This document shows positions 26,936-37,558 of a stretch of 64,000 bases of DNA, piece after piece (positions within the stretch are counted from its first letter, which is position 1; each line of letters starts with the position of its first letter). Origin of the DNA: Delphinapterus leucas (taxonomy: Eukaryota > Chordata > Mammalia > Artiodactyla > Monodontidae); NCBI RefSeq assembly GCF_002288925.2, contig NW_022098043.1, forward strand, positions 6,186,901-6,250,900. The letters run 5' to 3'. The notes beneath the pieces were generated by a model. It worked only from the letters and a program-made list of their open reading frames with translations, was not told where the DNA came from and made no database searches. Position numbers and translations under genes: made by a program.

Positions 26936-28500
26936 CCTTGAGCAACTTTCAATTTTTCAGAATAGGTTGATTGGTGAAACAGGTCAATGCAGGTTCCCCC
27001 AGTCCCAAGAGCTGTCCTGTGACCCGCTCCTGAGATGTAGACAGCCTGTAGCTTGCTGGAAATAGCAGTCCTCTCCAAACCTTTGTATAACAGGCTTGGG
27101 TCCAGAAATCTTTTTTTTTATTTTATAAATAAGTCTGCAGGTAATTTTTTGCACCCCCAGATTTGGGAACCTGGGCTCTAACAAGTCATGAGTCTGTGGT
27201 CCAAGTCGGTGGAGGATGCTGTGGGGACACGAAGGGGAGAATCAGAGAAGGCTTCATGGAGGAGGTGATCTTTGTGTTGATTCCTGACAGCTGAGTGTGT
27301 ATTATCTAACTGGACAGAGGATTTGTAAGAGTGGGGTGGGGGCTCTACAAAATGAAGGAACATCATGGGCAAAGCTATGGGGGTGTGAAACAGCTTCCTT
27401 CAGGAACAAAGGAGCCAAAGTGGATGGCAGTGGCTGGAGAGCTGAGCTCCAGCCTCTGCTGTTACAGCCCATCTCATGCCTTTGTGAGCTCTGTGGGGCC
27501 TTGTGGAACCAAGCTGAGAGCCCAGTCAGTCAGGGGTGATTTTCCCTGGCCTGAGTGAGCCTTGGATTTCACTGGGCTCTGAGGCCAGACCCTCAATCTG
27601 CACAGGAAAGTTACACTTTTTATCTTTTTGAACCTGAACTGTCAACACCTTCTCATGGTGAGCGCAGCGAAAGGGCAGCAGCTTACGGCCGGCTTCCTGG
27701 TCCTCCAACGAGGATCGAGGCAGCTGGGCCCAACTGTCAGGAGTCTCACAGTGAAACCCTGATGGCTTGTGGGCAGTAGTGGTTTTGGATGGTCTCCTGG
27801 GGGCCCCCAGAGTCTCAGTTATTTGGGGAAAATCAGACATCCGGGAGTCAGATTCTCACTCTCTCCCTCACCCATCCATGCCCACCTAGAGCATAATTAC
27901 GAATATTAAATCATTTAATAGGTGGGTTAGCGTAATGCCTGGTGTATAGTGAGTGCTCAATAAATGTTAGCTATTATGATTGTTTTACTCATTTATTTGC
28001 TCTGCTTTTAGTCATTCATTTACCCACTATTCATTCATTCATTCATTCACCCCAATTCACTCATTAATTCAGCACAAATTCATTGCACATCTTGCCTTCA
28101 TCTGTGCTGGGCCTGCCTTAGCCCAAACCCCTCCTGTGATGGATGCTCCCAAAACTCAACATCGATCGACATAGGTCTGGGAATTCAAACACACTCCCGT
28201 TTACCTGTGAGCACGAATACCTTTAATGACAGCAGTGCCTCTCACCCAAACAAGTGACAACGGATGGCCCTTTGGGGACCCCTTGCAGCCTTCAGCCACA
28301 TTTGACCACCTCTCTCCCAAATGGCCAAATGGTGCTGAGTGTCTCTACCTTGGCACCAAGCTTTACTGAACACCAGCTAGATGCCTGAATCTGGAGCCCA
28401 CACATGGCTGTGGCAGGGGCAAAGTGGAAGATGAAGGGAACTACTTCTTAGGGAATGGGCAGTGAGGATTCGGAGCCGTGCGTAGCCTTTGATTTAATTA
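26936..28500. other. Intergenic between the retrocopy and C1QC
   Basis: Holds a DNA-repeat-like stretch at about 27060-27180, an L2-like piece at about 27225-27300, a MIR 3' end at about 27880-27985 (TGAGTGCTCAATAAATGTTAG) and a short (ATTC)n at 28029-28048. No gene was seen. Confidence 0.5.
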
Positions 28501-28506
28501 TTTATT
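28501..28506 (-). promoter_or_regulatory. C1QC: C1QC polyadenylation signal
   Basis: AATAAA on the minus strand, about 265 bases past the C1QC stop, in the context CATGAATAAATAATTAAATC. It is the first canonical hexamer downstream of the gene. Confidence 0.85.
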
Positions 28507-28768
28507 CATGTATCTCTCTGCCTCTTCCAAGACTTGGAAAACACTAATGACAGTATCAGAAGGTGTTGGTTAAGTGTCAAAGCAGTGACTCCTGAAGGAG
28601 CTTGGACGAGGGAGAGAACTCAGGGCAGGGGGGCAGGGTGGGCTTCCTGGAGGAGGAGTCCATCCAGTGGCGAGAATGACCTGAGCAAGGATGTGTGGCC
28701 CAGTGGGTTCTTGCAGGGAAGCTGAGGGAGATGGGGTGGCCCCGGGGAGTGGAGCAGGTCTGCCTGCC

Positions 28769-29325
28769 CTAGTCAGGGAAGAGCAGGAAGCCGGAGAAGA
28801 CACTGTCGGAGCCCTCGGTGCCCACCATGCCGTTGTAGTCGTTGACCGCCAGCCACACCTCCTCGCCCGCCTGCATCCGCAGCAGCACACTGCCTGAGCT
28901 GACCTGCTTGGCGTTGGACATGTGGTCACAGAAGGTGGTCACCTTGACACTGTTGTGGTACAGCTGCACACACAGGTTGGCCGTGTGTGACGTGTGGTAG
29001 ACAAAGTAGTAGAGGCCGGGAACTTTGCAGGTGAACTTGCCAGCGTTCGTGTCGTAATCCCCCTGTGGGTTTGTGATGACTGAGTTGAACTTGACCAGGC
29101 TGTTGGGCGCTGGGAACTGGACTGTCTGCCGTGTGACAGTGAATACTGACTGGTGATTCTGCTTGTACCTGCCCTCATCGCCCGGGTCCCCAGGGGGTCC
29201 CATGTTGCCGGGATCCCCTGGAATCCCAGGGGTTCCCATGGGACCATTTTTCCCAGGATAGCCAGGTGTGCCAGGATCTCCCTTCTGACCCTTTGGTCCT
29301 CGTGTCCCAGGGATAGCTGGGATTC
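28769..29325 (-). CDS. C1QC: C1QC second coding exon (stalk and gC1q head)
   Basis: The acceptor is CTCTCTCCCCAG, ending at 29326. The exon encodes the collagen interruption GIPAIPG, the rest of the stalk and the gC1q head, with [14 protein letters not shown] and [15 protein letters not shown] lies at 28771-28769. Confidence 0.96.
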
Positions 29326-32300
29326 CTGGGGAGAGAGCAGGTGGGAAGGAAGTGATGGAGCAGGGGACAGGGAAGAGGGACAGGGCTATGCTCCAGGGGA
29401 CATGCCACCAGGGTTTGGTCTCTGGACTCTCTTTCCCCCTGAGGGTGGCCTACTCACCTGGGCACAGTGGGCAGGGAGAAGAGGGGAGAGAGACCCTGGT
29501 TCAAATCCTGCCTCCCCATGGTCTTGCCCTCTGACCTTGGCTGCAGCACGGCCCCGTCTCTTGGCCTCAGTTTCCATGTTTGTGATGGAGAGGAGGGTAG
29601 GACCAGCCAGCTCAGGAGGTGGCAGAGCTGGGCTGCATCTCAGAGAGCATGCCAGAGGCCACGACTGTCAGCCCACGGACAGCATGCGGCCTCAGATAAC
29701 TCCTCACCTAAAAGTCTAGGTTCTTAGTTTTTCTTGACAAAAATCAGAAGATCGGTCAGAGGCAGATCGCCTGGAAAGGTCCTAAAACTTAAGCTTTGAG
29801 ACCCATTTACTTGCACTGGCCCTTTCAAGACCCTTTGCATAATTTTACATTTATAATTTTTTCAACTTTTTATGTTGAAATAATTACAGATTCACAGGAT
29901 GTTGCAAAAAAATAAAAGGACAAGGGGGCTTCCTTGGTGGCGCAGTGGTTGAGAGTCCGCCTGCCAATGCAGGGGACACGGGTTCATGCCCCGGTCCGGG
30001 AAGATCCCACATGCCGCGGAGTGGCTGGGCCCGTGAGCCATGGCCTCTGAGCCTGCGCGTCCAGAGCCTGTGCTCCACAAAGGGAGAGGCCACAGCAGTG
30101 AGAGGCCTGTGTAACGCAAAAAAAAAAAAAAAAAAAAAAGGACGAGGAAGTCTCATGTACCCTTTACCTAGTTGTCTCCAATCTTACATAACTAAAGTAC
30201 AAAATCAAAACCAAGAAATTAACCTTTGTAGGACCCACAGAGCTCCACTTTTACATGCATTATTTGTGTGGTTATAGTTGTAAAACAATTTTGTAGCACG
30301 TGTAGATTTGTGAAACCTCCCCCCGCCCCCGCATCAAATTCTGTACTACTTTTCTTAAAGAGGATCCTCAACATTTTATAAGATTCAGAGCCCCACAAAA
30401 CCTGTTTCCATTTCTGAGCTGGAACCACCCAGGCCCAGGCCAGCTTAGCACATGGGATCCACCGGATGGAGCCATAGAGGCTGCCTTTCCCCAGCTCCCC
30501 CAGCCCCACTCAGCCCAATTCAGCCCCTCTGACAACCGGCCTGTTTCAACTTACTTCATGTTACATATGAGGAAACTGAGGCCAGAAACTTGCCCAAGGC
30601 CATGCAGCCGGTAGGAGGTGGAGTCAGGACTCACAGTCAAGTCTGGCTAGTCCCAGTCAGTGTCTGACTCTTGTTACCGCCTTAGTTATCTGAGCCCCTA
30701 TGAGCTTCTTCTTCCCTTGTCCAAACCATACTCATCTTTTAGGGCCTGGCTCCAGTCTCCTCTTCCAGGAAGCCCTCTCTGACCACCCCTGCTGGCCCTC
30801 GTGGCTGCTTCCTCCTCCGACTTCCTTTGGGGTGGGTGTCTGTGCAGACCTACTGTGATGGATCTTCTGCGGCTTGTGAGCCTTTTAGATCCCAGGGTTA
30901 GGAGTGGGGAATCAGAACCCAGCAGACCTAAGCGTCAGGCCACGTGATCCCGGGCAGGTGATCTCCCCTCCCAGAGCCTCTGTTTGCCCAGTTGAGATAA
31001 GGGCATAATAGAACGGATCCCACAGAGCTGCTGGCAGAGTGGGGTGGGAGAATGCCCGTGCCGGGCACCTCACAGGCAGTGCTCAGTAATGTCAGGTCTC
31101 GGTGATGGCTGTCAGCTATGTTAAACAGGGCTGTGTTTCATGCTTCAGGTTGACTTCCAGCAGCCAACTGGGAGGGGGGGACACGGCAGTGGGGAGGGGG
31201 CCTGAGAGGCAGTGCAGGGTAGCGGTTAAGGGCGTGGCCTTGGAAGTTGGACAGGATTCCAGTGTGTGACTTGGGGCAAGTTGCTCAATCTCTCTGAACC
31301 TCAGCTTTGACATTTGTAAAATGGGAGTAAATCGTTTCTTCAAAGGATTTTGGCCTCAGTTTTCTCATTTGTAAAACAGAGTTAATTTTATCTACCTCAT
31401 GAGATGAATATACGTAGAGCAATTGGAACCATGCCTGGCACAAATTAGGAGCTAAAAATTGGTGTTCGGGACTTCCCTAGTGGCGCAGTGGTGGGGAATC
31501 CACCTGCCAGTGCAGGGTACACGGGTTGGATCCCTGGTCCGGGAAGATCCCACATGCTGTGGAGCAACAAAGCCCATGTGTCACAACTACTGAAGCCCGC
31601 GTACCACAACTACTGAAGCCTACGCACCTAGAGCCCATGCTCCGCAACAAGAGAAGCCACTGCAATGAGAAGCCCGTGCACCTCAACAAAGAGTAGCCCC
31701 TGCTCTCTGCAACTAGAGAAAGCCCGCGCACAGCAACGAAGACCCAAAGCAGCCAAAAATAAATAAATAAAAAATAAATTTATATTAAAAAAAATTGGTG
31801 TCCATCAGCCATCCCACACAGTGAGATGGCCAGAGGCAGCTGTGAAGTACAGGGTCCTGGAAAAATGGCAGACCTGGGGGTTTCATTTGACTCACCCTGA
31901 ATTGGAGAATTCCTTCTGGAATGTTGGTACAATTCCACTCTATTGCCAGGAGGGAAGGTGACAGTGGGAAATTCCTAAGGACATTCCCCTCCACTGGCTT
32001 CCCTTGCCCAGTGCCTCTGCCACCCCTGTCACCTCTGCCCAGCCGCACCCCAGCCTCCCCCATGGCCACTCTGGACACATTCCACCCCCAGATGTGCACC
32101 TGCTCTCAGACAAGTCACCAGCAGACCGCAGTTCTCACCCAACACCAGTGCCTGTTCATGTCCTCAGCCCTTTTCACTCGTGCTAGGGCTTGCCCGTGAA
32201 TCTCCAACAGAAGATTCTGTGACTGTGATCCTGACTCCTTACTCCCTACCCCTCCAACTACCCAGAATCCTAGGGAGTGAAGGGAGCACACATCTCTGAT

Positions 32301-33110
32301 AAAAACAAAGATGACAACAGCAGTAACAACCATAGCCCACACTTACTGATACCTACCACGTGCTAGTACTGTTTTATATTTAATTTTATTAATCATCACA
32401 GCACCCCTGTGCAGTAGGTACTACCATCTCCCCATTTTACAGATGAAGAAACTGAGGCACTGGGAGGTTCTATAACTTGTGCAAGTTCACACAGTGGAAA
32501 GTGGTGGGGCTGGGACTTGAACCCTGGTCACCTGGGCATTGTATACAGTCACTGGGGTCCATGTTGCAGGGCAAGTCGTGGAGGGGTTGGAATAAAATAG
32601 TAGCAGAGCGTTTTAGAGTTTGCCAAAGGCTTTCACCTGGATCATCTTCCGTGATCCTCCCTGCCACCTTCTAGGGCAGGTGCTCTTGTTCTCTCCCTGT
32701 TGTCAGATGGGGAAACTGGGGAGGCCGGAGGCCTGGGCTCTGAGGGGGAGAGGGGCTAGACCTGCCACAAGAGTTAAGACTCTGCCCTGGGAGCAGGCAT
32801 GGCCGGAGGGACCACACTCCTCGCCATCAAGAAGCTGTCCACCGTCCCCAGAGTCAGCCTCAGATGGACACTTCCGACTCCTGCCCCCAGGCCCTAGGTG
32901 ACCCCTCCCCAGCAGGCCAGCAGACTCACCTGGTTCACCCTTGGGCCCTGGCAATCCGTCATGCCCATCCTTCCCTGGGGCCCCAGGCAGGCCCGGCATC
33001 CCGGCGATCCCATAGCAGTCTGTGCCAGCTTGGCCCCCAGGCAGCAGTGCCAGCAAGAGCAGTAGCAGGTTTGGTACAAGGGGGGGCCAGGAGCTGGACC
33101 CCATGTCCAT
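28769..33110 (-). CDS. C1QC: Complement C1q subcomponent subunit C (two coding exons)
   Basis: This encodes the C chain of C1q, the third member of each A-B-C heterotrimer; two C chains of neighbouring units are disulfide-linked. The coding sequence joins 33110-32930 to 29325-28769 (181 + 557 bases, 245 residues, as in human). Residues 1-28 are the signal peptide with a long Leu run, then GTDC with Cys32. The collagen region runs from about residue 35 to 112 and includes the C-chain interruption GIPAIPG, where Ala replaces Gly and which, with the A-chain insertion, marks the stalk bend. Lys86, matching the human Lys58 contact for C1r/C1s, is kept. The gC1q head spans about residues 115-245 and ends SGFLLFPD. 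The human Arg156 position of the head is His184 here. The intron of 3.6 kb carries two SINEs. Confidence 0.97.
29925..30135 (+). mobile_element. C1QC: Young CHR-1-type SINE in the C1QC intron
   Basis: A plus-strand copy: GGGGGCTTCCTTGGTGGCGC head, A tail of about 20. The duplication AAAAGGACAAG (29914-29924) / AAAAGGACGAG (30136-30146) has one mismatch. It lies in the 3' part of the C1QC intron, antisense to the gene. Confidence 0.9.
31466..31789 (+). mobile_element. C1QC: CHR-2-type SINE in the C1QC intron
   Basis: A plus-strand copy with GGGACTTCCCTAGTGGCGC head and an AAATAAATAAAT-rich tail. It is flanked by a perfect 12-base duplication AAAAATTGGTGT (31454-31465 and 31790-31801). It sits at the 3' end of a MIR and is antisense to C1QC. 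Confidence 0.9.
32930..33110 (-). CDS. C1QC: C1QC first coding exon
   Basis: The acceptor CCCATCCAG ends at 33122, so the exon begins at 33121. The first ATG (33110, ATGGACATG) aligns with the human start. The donor is G|GTGAGT at 32930/32929. The exon encodes the signal peptide, Cys32 and the first Gly-X-Y triplets, and ends in phase 1. Confidence 0.95.
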
Positions 33111-33574
33111 TTGGGAAGGAGCTGGATGGGGAGAGAGCTGAGCTGTCTCCCAGCCCCTGGCATGCCCTCCTCACCCTCTCTCTCCCCAGGGGCCGTCCTT
33201 CTCAGCCCTCAGGAGCTGACCCCCCTTCCCCGGCCCCTCGCCCCTTGGGACTGCACAATGGATGGGGAATGGGGCCTCTTCTTCAAGCTCAGGACCCGGC
33301 TTAGCGGAGATGGGGACCCTCCTTCCTCTCACAAATCAGGCTGTCCCTGGGGCCACGTTTCAGGAAGTGGCAGCGGGGAAAAGCTGCCATTTGCCCTCAC
33401 CTGGACAGGTGGGAGGTTTCTGGTCTGGTCACAGAGATGTCCTCAGATCTGCTTCCCCTCTCCAAGGCAGGAGGACACCGTGTCAGTGTGGACACAGCAA
33501 GAAGGGCCTGGCAGACTGTGCTGTCCCCTCCCCTCCTCTCCCCAATACCACATCCCCTTTCCCATAATTTTTCC

Positions 33575-33672
33575 TGACTCAATACTTTCTCTTGGGTGCT
33601 GAGCCAGGCTGACCGCACTGATGTCCCTGTGTCCCTCCACCTCCAGGTCATGAGTGTGTGAAATGAGGAAAT
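33575..33672 (-). promoter_or_regulatory. C1QC: Candidate C1QC promoter: MARE-like and PU.1-like motifs
   Basis: About 460-550 bases upstream of the first C1QC coding exon. It contains TGACTCA (33575-33581) after an AT-rich tract, TGCTGAG (33597-33603), and AAATGAGGAAATG (33661-33673), a PU.1-like core. The order and spacing resemble a myeloid promoter or proximal enhancer for a MafB/PU.1 target. No TATA box, TSS or first exon can be fixed from sequence alone. Confidence 0.3.
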
Positions 33673-33699
33673 GTCCGCTGCTCCGGGTCTGCTGAAGGG

Positions 33700-36600
33700 T
33701 AGTGCCTATAAGTGTGTGTGCGTGTAGACATCAGGAGCCTGGGCAGACTTCCCCTAGAGTCAAGTTCAGCCCGGCTAATGCCCATCCCTGTTTGTTGCCA
33801 TTTACTGTGCCTGTGACCCCGTTGTTTCACAAGATCCCTAGGGGGAAGTTATAATTCCCCCTGTACAGATGAGGAAACTGAGGCTGAGGAAAGTGAAAAC
33901 CCTTGCCCAAAGTCACTTAGTGAATGGTTTCTTGGGTCCAAAGCCTTGTTCTGACCCTTCTGCTTAGCTGCCCTAAGAAACAAGCCTCACATGCACCTGT
34001 GAAGAGACAGGTCTTATTCTAGAGACTTCCACATGCCCCCTCCCATTTGCCTTACTTGGGGGTGGACATCCAGGGCAAACTTTGACAGCAGGCAGCCTGC
34101 TGTGGCCGACAGATTCCTCTGGCTACAAAGTCAGCGGCCTTGGGTTCTCCTTCCAGCCCTGCCACTCCCTGGCCCCGAGGCCTTCAGCAAACCACTGGCC
34201 CCTGGGTCTCAGTCATCCCATCTGTATACTGGGTGGTAGGGGAGGACCAGGCTTTGCATGTTGGTGCCTCTTCCTTTGCTGGGGCCCCTGATGATCCCAC
34301 CTTCCCTGTCAGCACCCCCTCCCTCACCTCTATCCCTGGCCTCTCGTCTCAGAGCCTATTGTGGCTAGTGAGGGGTTGCCAGTCGAGGCCAGGCTGGCAG
34401 AGCTGAGAGAGGCCCCTCCTCTCTTTCTTCTCCTCACATGAGATTCCAGAGAAGAAGGAGGTGATGGGCAGTGGACGGTTCCAACCCTGATTCCACTCCT
34501 GCCACCCATGTGAATGAGTGGTTTGATCTCCCCGAGCACTGATTTCTCCTCTGTAAATGAGGGTTTCCAGTAGCTCCCATGCAGGGCAGTGCTAATGCAT
34601 ACACAGTGCATAGTCCTGTGCCAGCCATGAGCAGAGTTCCAAGCCCTGCCCCTGCTCTGCTGGGTGACCCTCAGGGCCTCAGTCTCCCCAGCTGGCTATC
34701 CACCCTCCGGCACAGGGCTGCAGAGTGCGCAACAAGAGCAGCAACGTGAATGTACTTGTCCCTGGAATTCCCAGGTGTGTGGAAGGCTGGAGAGAGCAGA
34801 AATGATGGACACAGCATTATGGGGGGTGGGGGACCCGGCCGATGGCTCCCAGGCCTCTCTCCCATCTTCAGTCCTCACCTCCTTCGTGCCTGGGTCCGGC
34901 TTCTCCAGCAGGTGGCAGCCTCAGCCCGCGCTCAGCCCGCCCCTGCCCCGCCCACCTGGGTTGCGGCTGGGTCCCCTCCTTCCAGAGGGGCAAGTGATTT
35001 GCCTCTGCGAAGAGAGATGGGTATGGGTGGAATTTAGGGTAAGAAGCAGCGGGGCACTCCCTGCACCCGCCATTTCTATAGCCTGGCCTCTCCAGCTTCT
35101 TACGGGCCCTCTACCCCTGACATTGTCTTTGAGCCCCGTTGCAATGAAAGAAGCCCTTCACTTTGGGGTCAGGCAGACCTGGTTCAAATTCAGGCCCTGC
35201 CACTTTCTGGCAGCGTGACCTTGGGTAGATGTCTCCTTTCTGTGAGCCTCAGGGTCCTCATCGATTTTGCTGGGATTAAATGCATCCATGGTTGTAAAAT
35301 GGCCAGTGCACAGTAGGTGCTCACAGATCTGTTTCTCTTCCCGGTCCGTGGGTATGTGTGTTCTGGGTGGGTAGGGGGCTGAGGAGTCCAGAGCTGCTCT
35401 GGGGCTGCAGAGCTTTGCTCTCTTCTTCCTGAGCCCCGAAGGCTGTTGATGGGCCTGGGCCCCCCTCCAAGTGGGTCTTGAGTGTGCGGCGAAGGCGGGA
35501 GTGGAGGTTGTGGGTATGTGAGGACTTGGAGATCACAGGCGTTTCTAAGGCACATGCATGTCAGAGGGAGAGGAGGGTGTGTGCACCTTCGTGTCAGGGG
35601 TGTGTCTAGAACACGTGTGTGTGAGAGCACTTCTGATGGTTGATGGGGGCACGTGGGTGTACGAGGTGGGTGTGCACGGGTATGACGCATGTGCATCCTT
35701 GAGTGCGTCTGTGGGTCTGGAGGCGTAAGCAGTGCGTCCAGGGGTGCAGCCGGTGGGTCGCAGGGAGTGGGTGTCTGGGTGAGGAGTAGACGAGTCTTGG
35801 TCCAGGAATGTAGGTCCACGTGCATCTCGGGAGGTGTGTGTGCAAGTGTGATGTGTATTCTTGTGCGTGTGTGTGCATACATGAACGTGTGCAGCACAAA
35901 GGTAAAATCGGCTTCCTTTGGGAAAAAGCACAGGACGCTGGACATTTTCAGGACTGAACTTCTGGTTGCCTTACTTTTCTCACATACGAAAGGCATAGTG
36001 GGGCTTTTTGCTTCTGAGCGGCACCCAGACAGGCTAAGTGGGACCCTGGGAATGCACCACAAACATTCCAGACCCTCCCAGTCCCCAGCCCAGGTGGGAT
36101 ACCTAGCAGGCAGTAGCCCCAGCCTCTGTGCCTGCTGGGGTAGAAGTCCAGCTCTGGCCTCAGGCAACCTGGCTTCAGGAAGACTTTTGGGTGCCCTTGG
36201 ATGTGCCTTTCCGGTTGAGCGTTGGAAATGACATGTGTCAATTGTCAGGTGTGTGTCTGTGGAGGCTGGCTAGGGTAGTAGGTAGACACACAGGCTTGGG
36301 CGTCAGTAAGACTTGGAGTCAAACCCCAGCTTCTCCCCTTACACACTAACCTTGGGCTTTAAGTTTGTCCCAGCCCCCTAGCCTCAGTTTCATTATCTGT
36401 AAAATAAGGTCATGATACCCACCTCAGAGCTCAACTGTAAAGATTAAACAAAATATAATTAAGGCTAAAACGTATGTGTAACCCTTACTATGCACGAGGC
36501 ACTCCTCTGTAATTTTCATATATTAAGTCATTTAATCCTCCCAACAACCCTGAGGAAGGTGCCATCAGTATTCCCACTTTACAGATAAGGAAACTGAGAT

Positions 36601-36820
36601 TCACTGAAGTAACACAAAATGCACATAATTGGACAACTAGTAAGTAAAATGGTGGCCCAGGATTTGAGGCCAGGCCGATGAGGCTCCCAGGACCTGCTAA
36701 ATATTTATTGTAAAATATTGAATGCAGGCTTGGCCTGTAAGCACTCAATAATTGTTGTCATTCTTAAGCCTCCCTCCCAATGGCCAGGGTAGCAACTGAA
36801 CTTCAAGCTCAGCAGACATG
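33700..36820. other. Intergenic between C1QC and C1QA
   Basis: MIRs at about 33830-33960 (minus), 34100-34230, 34470-34640, 35130-35330 and 36270-36480 (plus), and 36480-36690 (minus). At about 35480-35890 there is a degenerate GT-rich tract. A 325-codon open frame on the minus strand (35190-36167) is made by that tract and a MIR and is not called as a gene. Confidence 0.6.
35480..35890. repeat. Degenerate GT-rich low-complexity tract
   Basis: Repeated GTGTGTG, GGGTGT and GTGCATG words with no fixed period. It gives long His/Thr/Pro-rich open frames on the minus strand. Confidence 0.6.
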
Positions 36821-36830
36821 GACTCAGGTA

Positions 36831-36836
36831 TTTATT
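36831..36836 (-). promoter_or_regulatory. C1QA: C1QA polyadenylation signal
   Basis: AATAAA on the minus strand, about 150 bases past the C1QA stop and in a TGGAATAAATACC context. It is the first canonical hexamer downstream, so the 3' UTR is very short. The cleavage site was not determined. Confidence 0.85.
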
Positions 36837-36983
36837 CCAGGGAGAGTTCCAAGAAATGATCTTCCTTCAGGCAGCTAAAGCAACAGCACCCCGACTTTAC
36901 AGAGCAGGGCATAGACACCAGAAAGGTGGAGTGAGTGGGCCAGGGTCACACAGCAGGAAGCGGAGGCCATGGTGGGGAGGGGC

Positions 36984-37558
36984 TCAGGTGGATGGGAAGA
37001 TGAGGAAGCCGCTAAATACGCTGTCGGCCTCTGAACCCCGGTAAATGCGGCCCTTATTGGGGTCTTTTTCAATCCAGACCTGGTCTCCCTGCTGGAGCTG
37101 GAACACCGTACCCCCGGACACCACCTGGAAGAGTCCTTTGCTGTTGGTGTCACAGAAGCCCAAGGAACGCTGGACTTGGTCCCTCCCAAAGGACACGATA
37201 GACAGACAGATGTCCCACTTGGACACCACCTGGAAGGTGAAGTAGTAGTAACCCGGCACAGAGCAGATGAACCGGCCCGAGTGGCTCTGGTATGGGCTCT
37301 CCTGGTTGGTGATGACCGTGTCAAAGATGACCACGTTGCCGCCCATCGGAGGGTTCCGTCTCACGGCCGAGAAGGCCGGCTGCAGCTGGTCCTGGATGTT
37401 TCCTGGGTTGCCTTTGATGCCCTTCAACCCTGGGAGGCCAGGGGGCCCCAGGGGGCCGCTGGGCCCTGGGTAGCCCATTCTGCCAGGTTTTCCAGGGGGC
37501 CCAGGCTCTCCCTGGTCTCCTTTAAGGCCACGGACACCTGTCTGGATACCAGCGGCCC
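36984..37558 (-). CDS. C1QA: C1QA second coding exon (stalk and gC1q head)
   Basis: The acceptor TTCTCCCCACAG ends at 37559. The first two bases complete the split Gly codon. The exon encodes the remaining Gly-X-Y repeats, then the whole gC1q domain, with core signatures GYYYFTFQV and [14 protein letters not shown] lies at 36986-36984. Confidence 0.96.

Larger units (their letters stand above)
29326..32929 (-). other. C1QC: C1QC intron between coding exons
   Basis: A 3,604-base GT-AG intron. From low to high coordinate it holds a MIR at about 29495-29600, a CHR SINE at 29925-30135, a minus-strand MIR at about 30540-30660, MIRs at about 30900-31110 and 31210-31460, a second SINE at 31466-31789, and a minus-strand MIR at about 32340-32545. 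No other gene was seen in it. Confidence 0.85.

Noticed and set aside
29153..29719. A 188-codon open frame on the plus strand.
   Set aside because: Antisense to the C1QC stalk exon and running into intron.
29925..29990. tRNA-like A and B boxes at SINE heads.
   Set aside because: These are the tRNA-derived promoters of SINEs, not tRNA genes; no full cloverleaf with anticodon arm was seen.
35190..36167. A 325-codon open frame on the minus strand between C1QC and C1QA.
   Set aside because: It crosses a degenerate GT-rich tract and a MIR, is His/Thr/Pro-rich, has no domain, and the opposite strand is also open over part of it.
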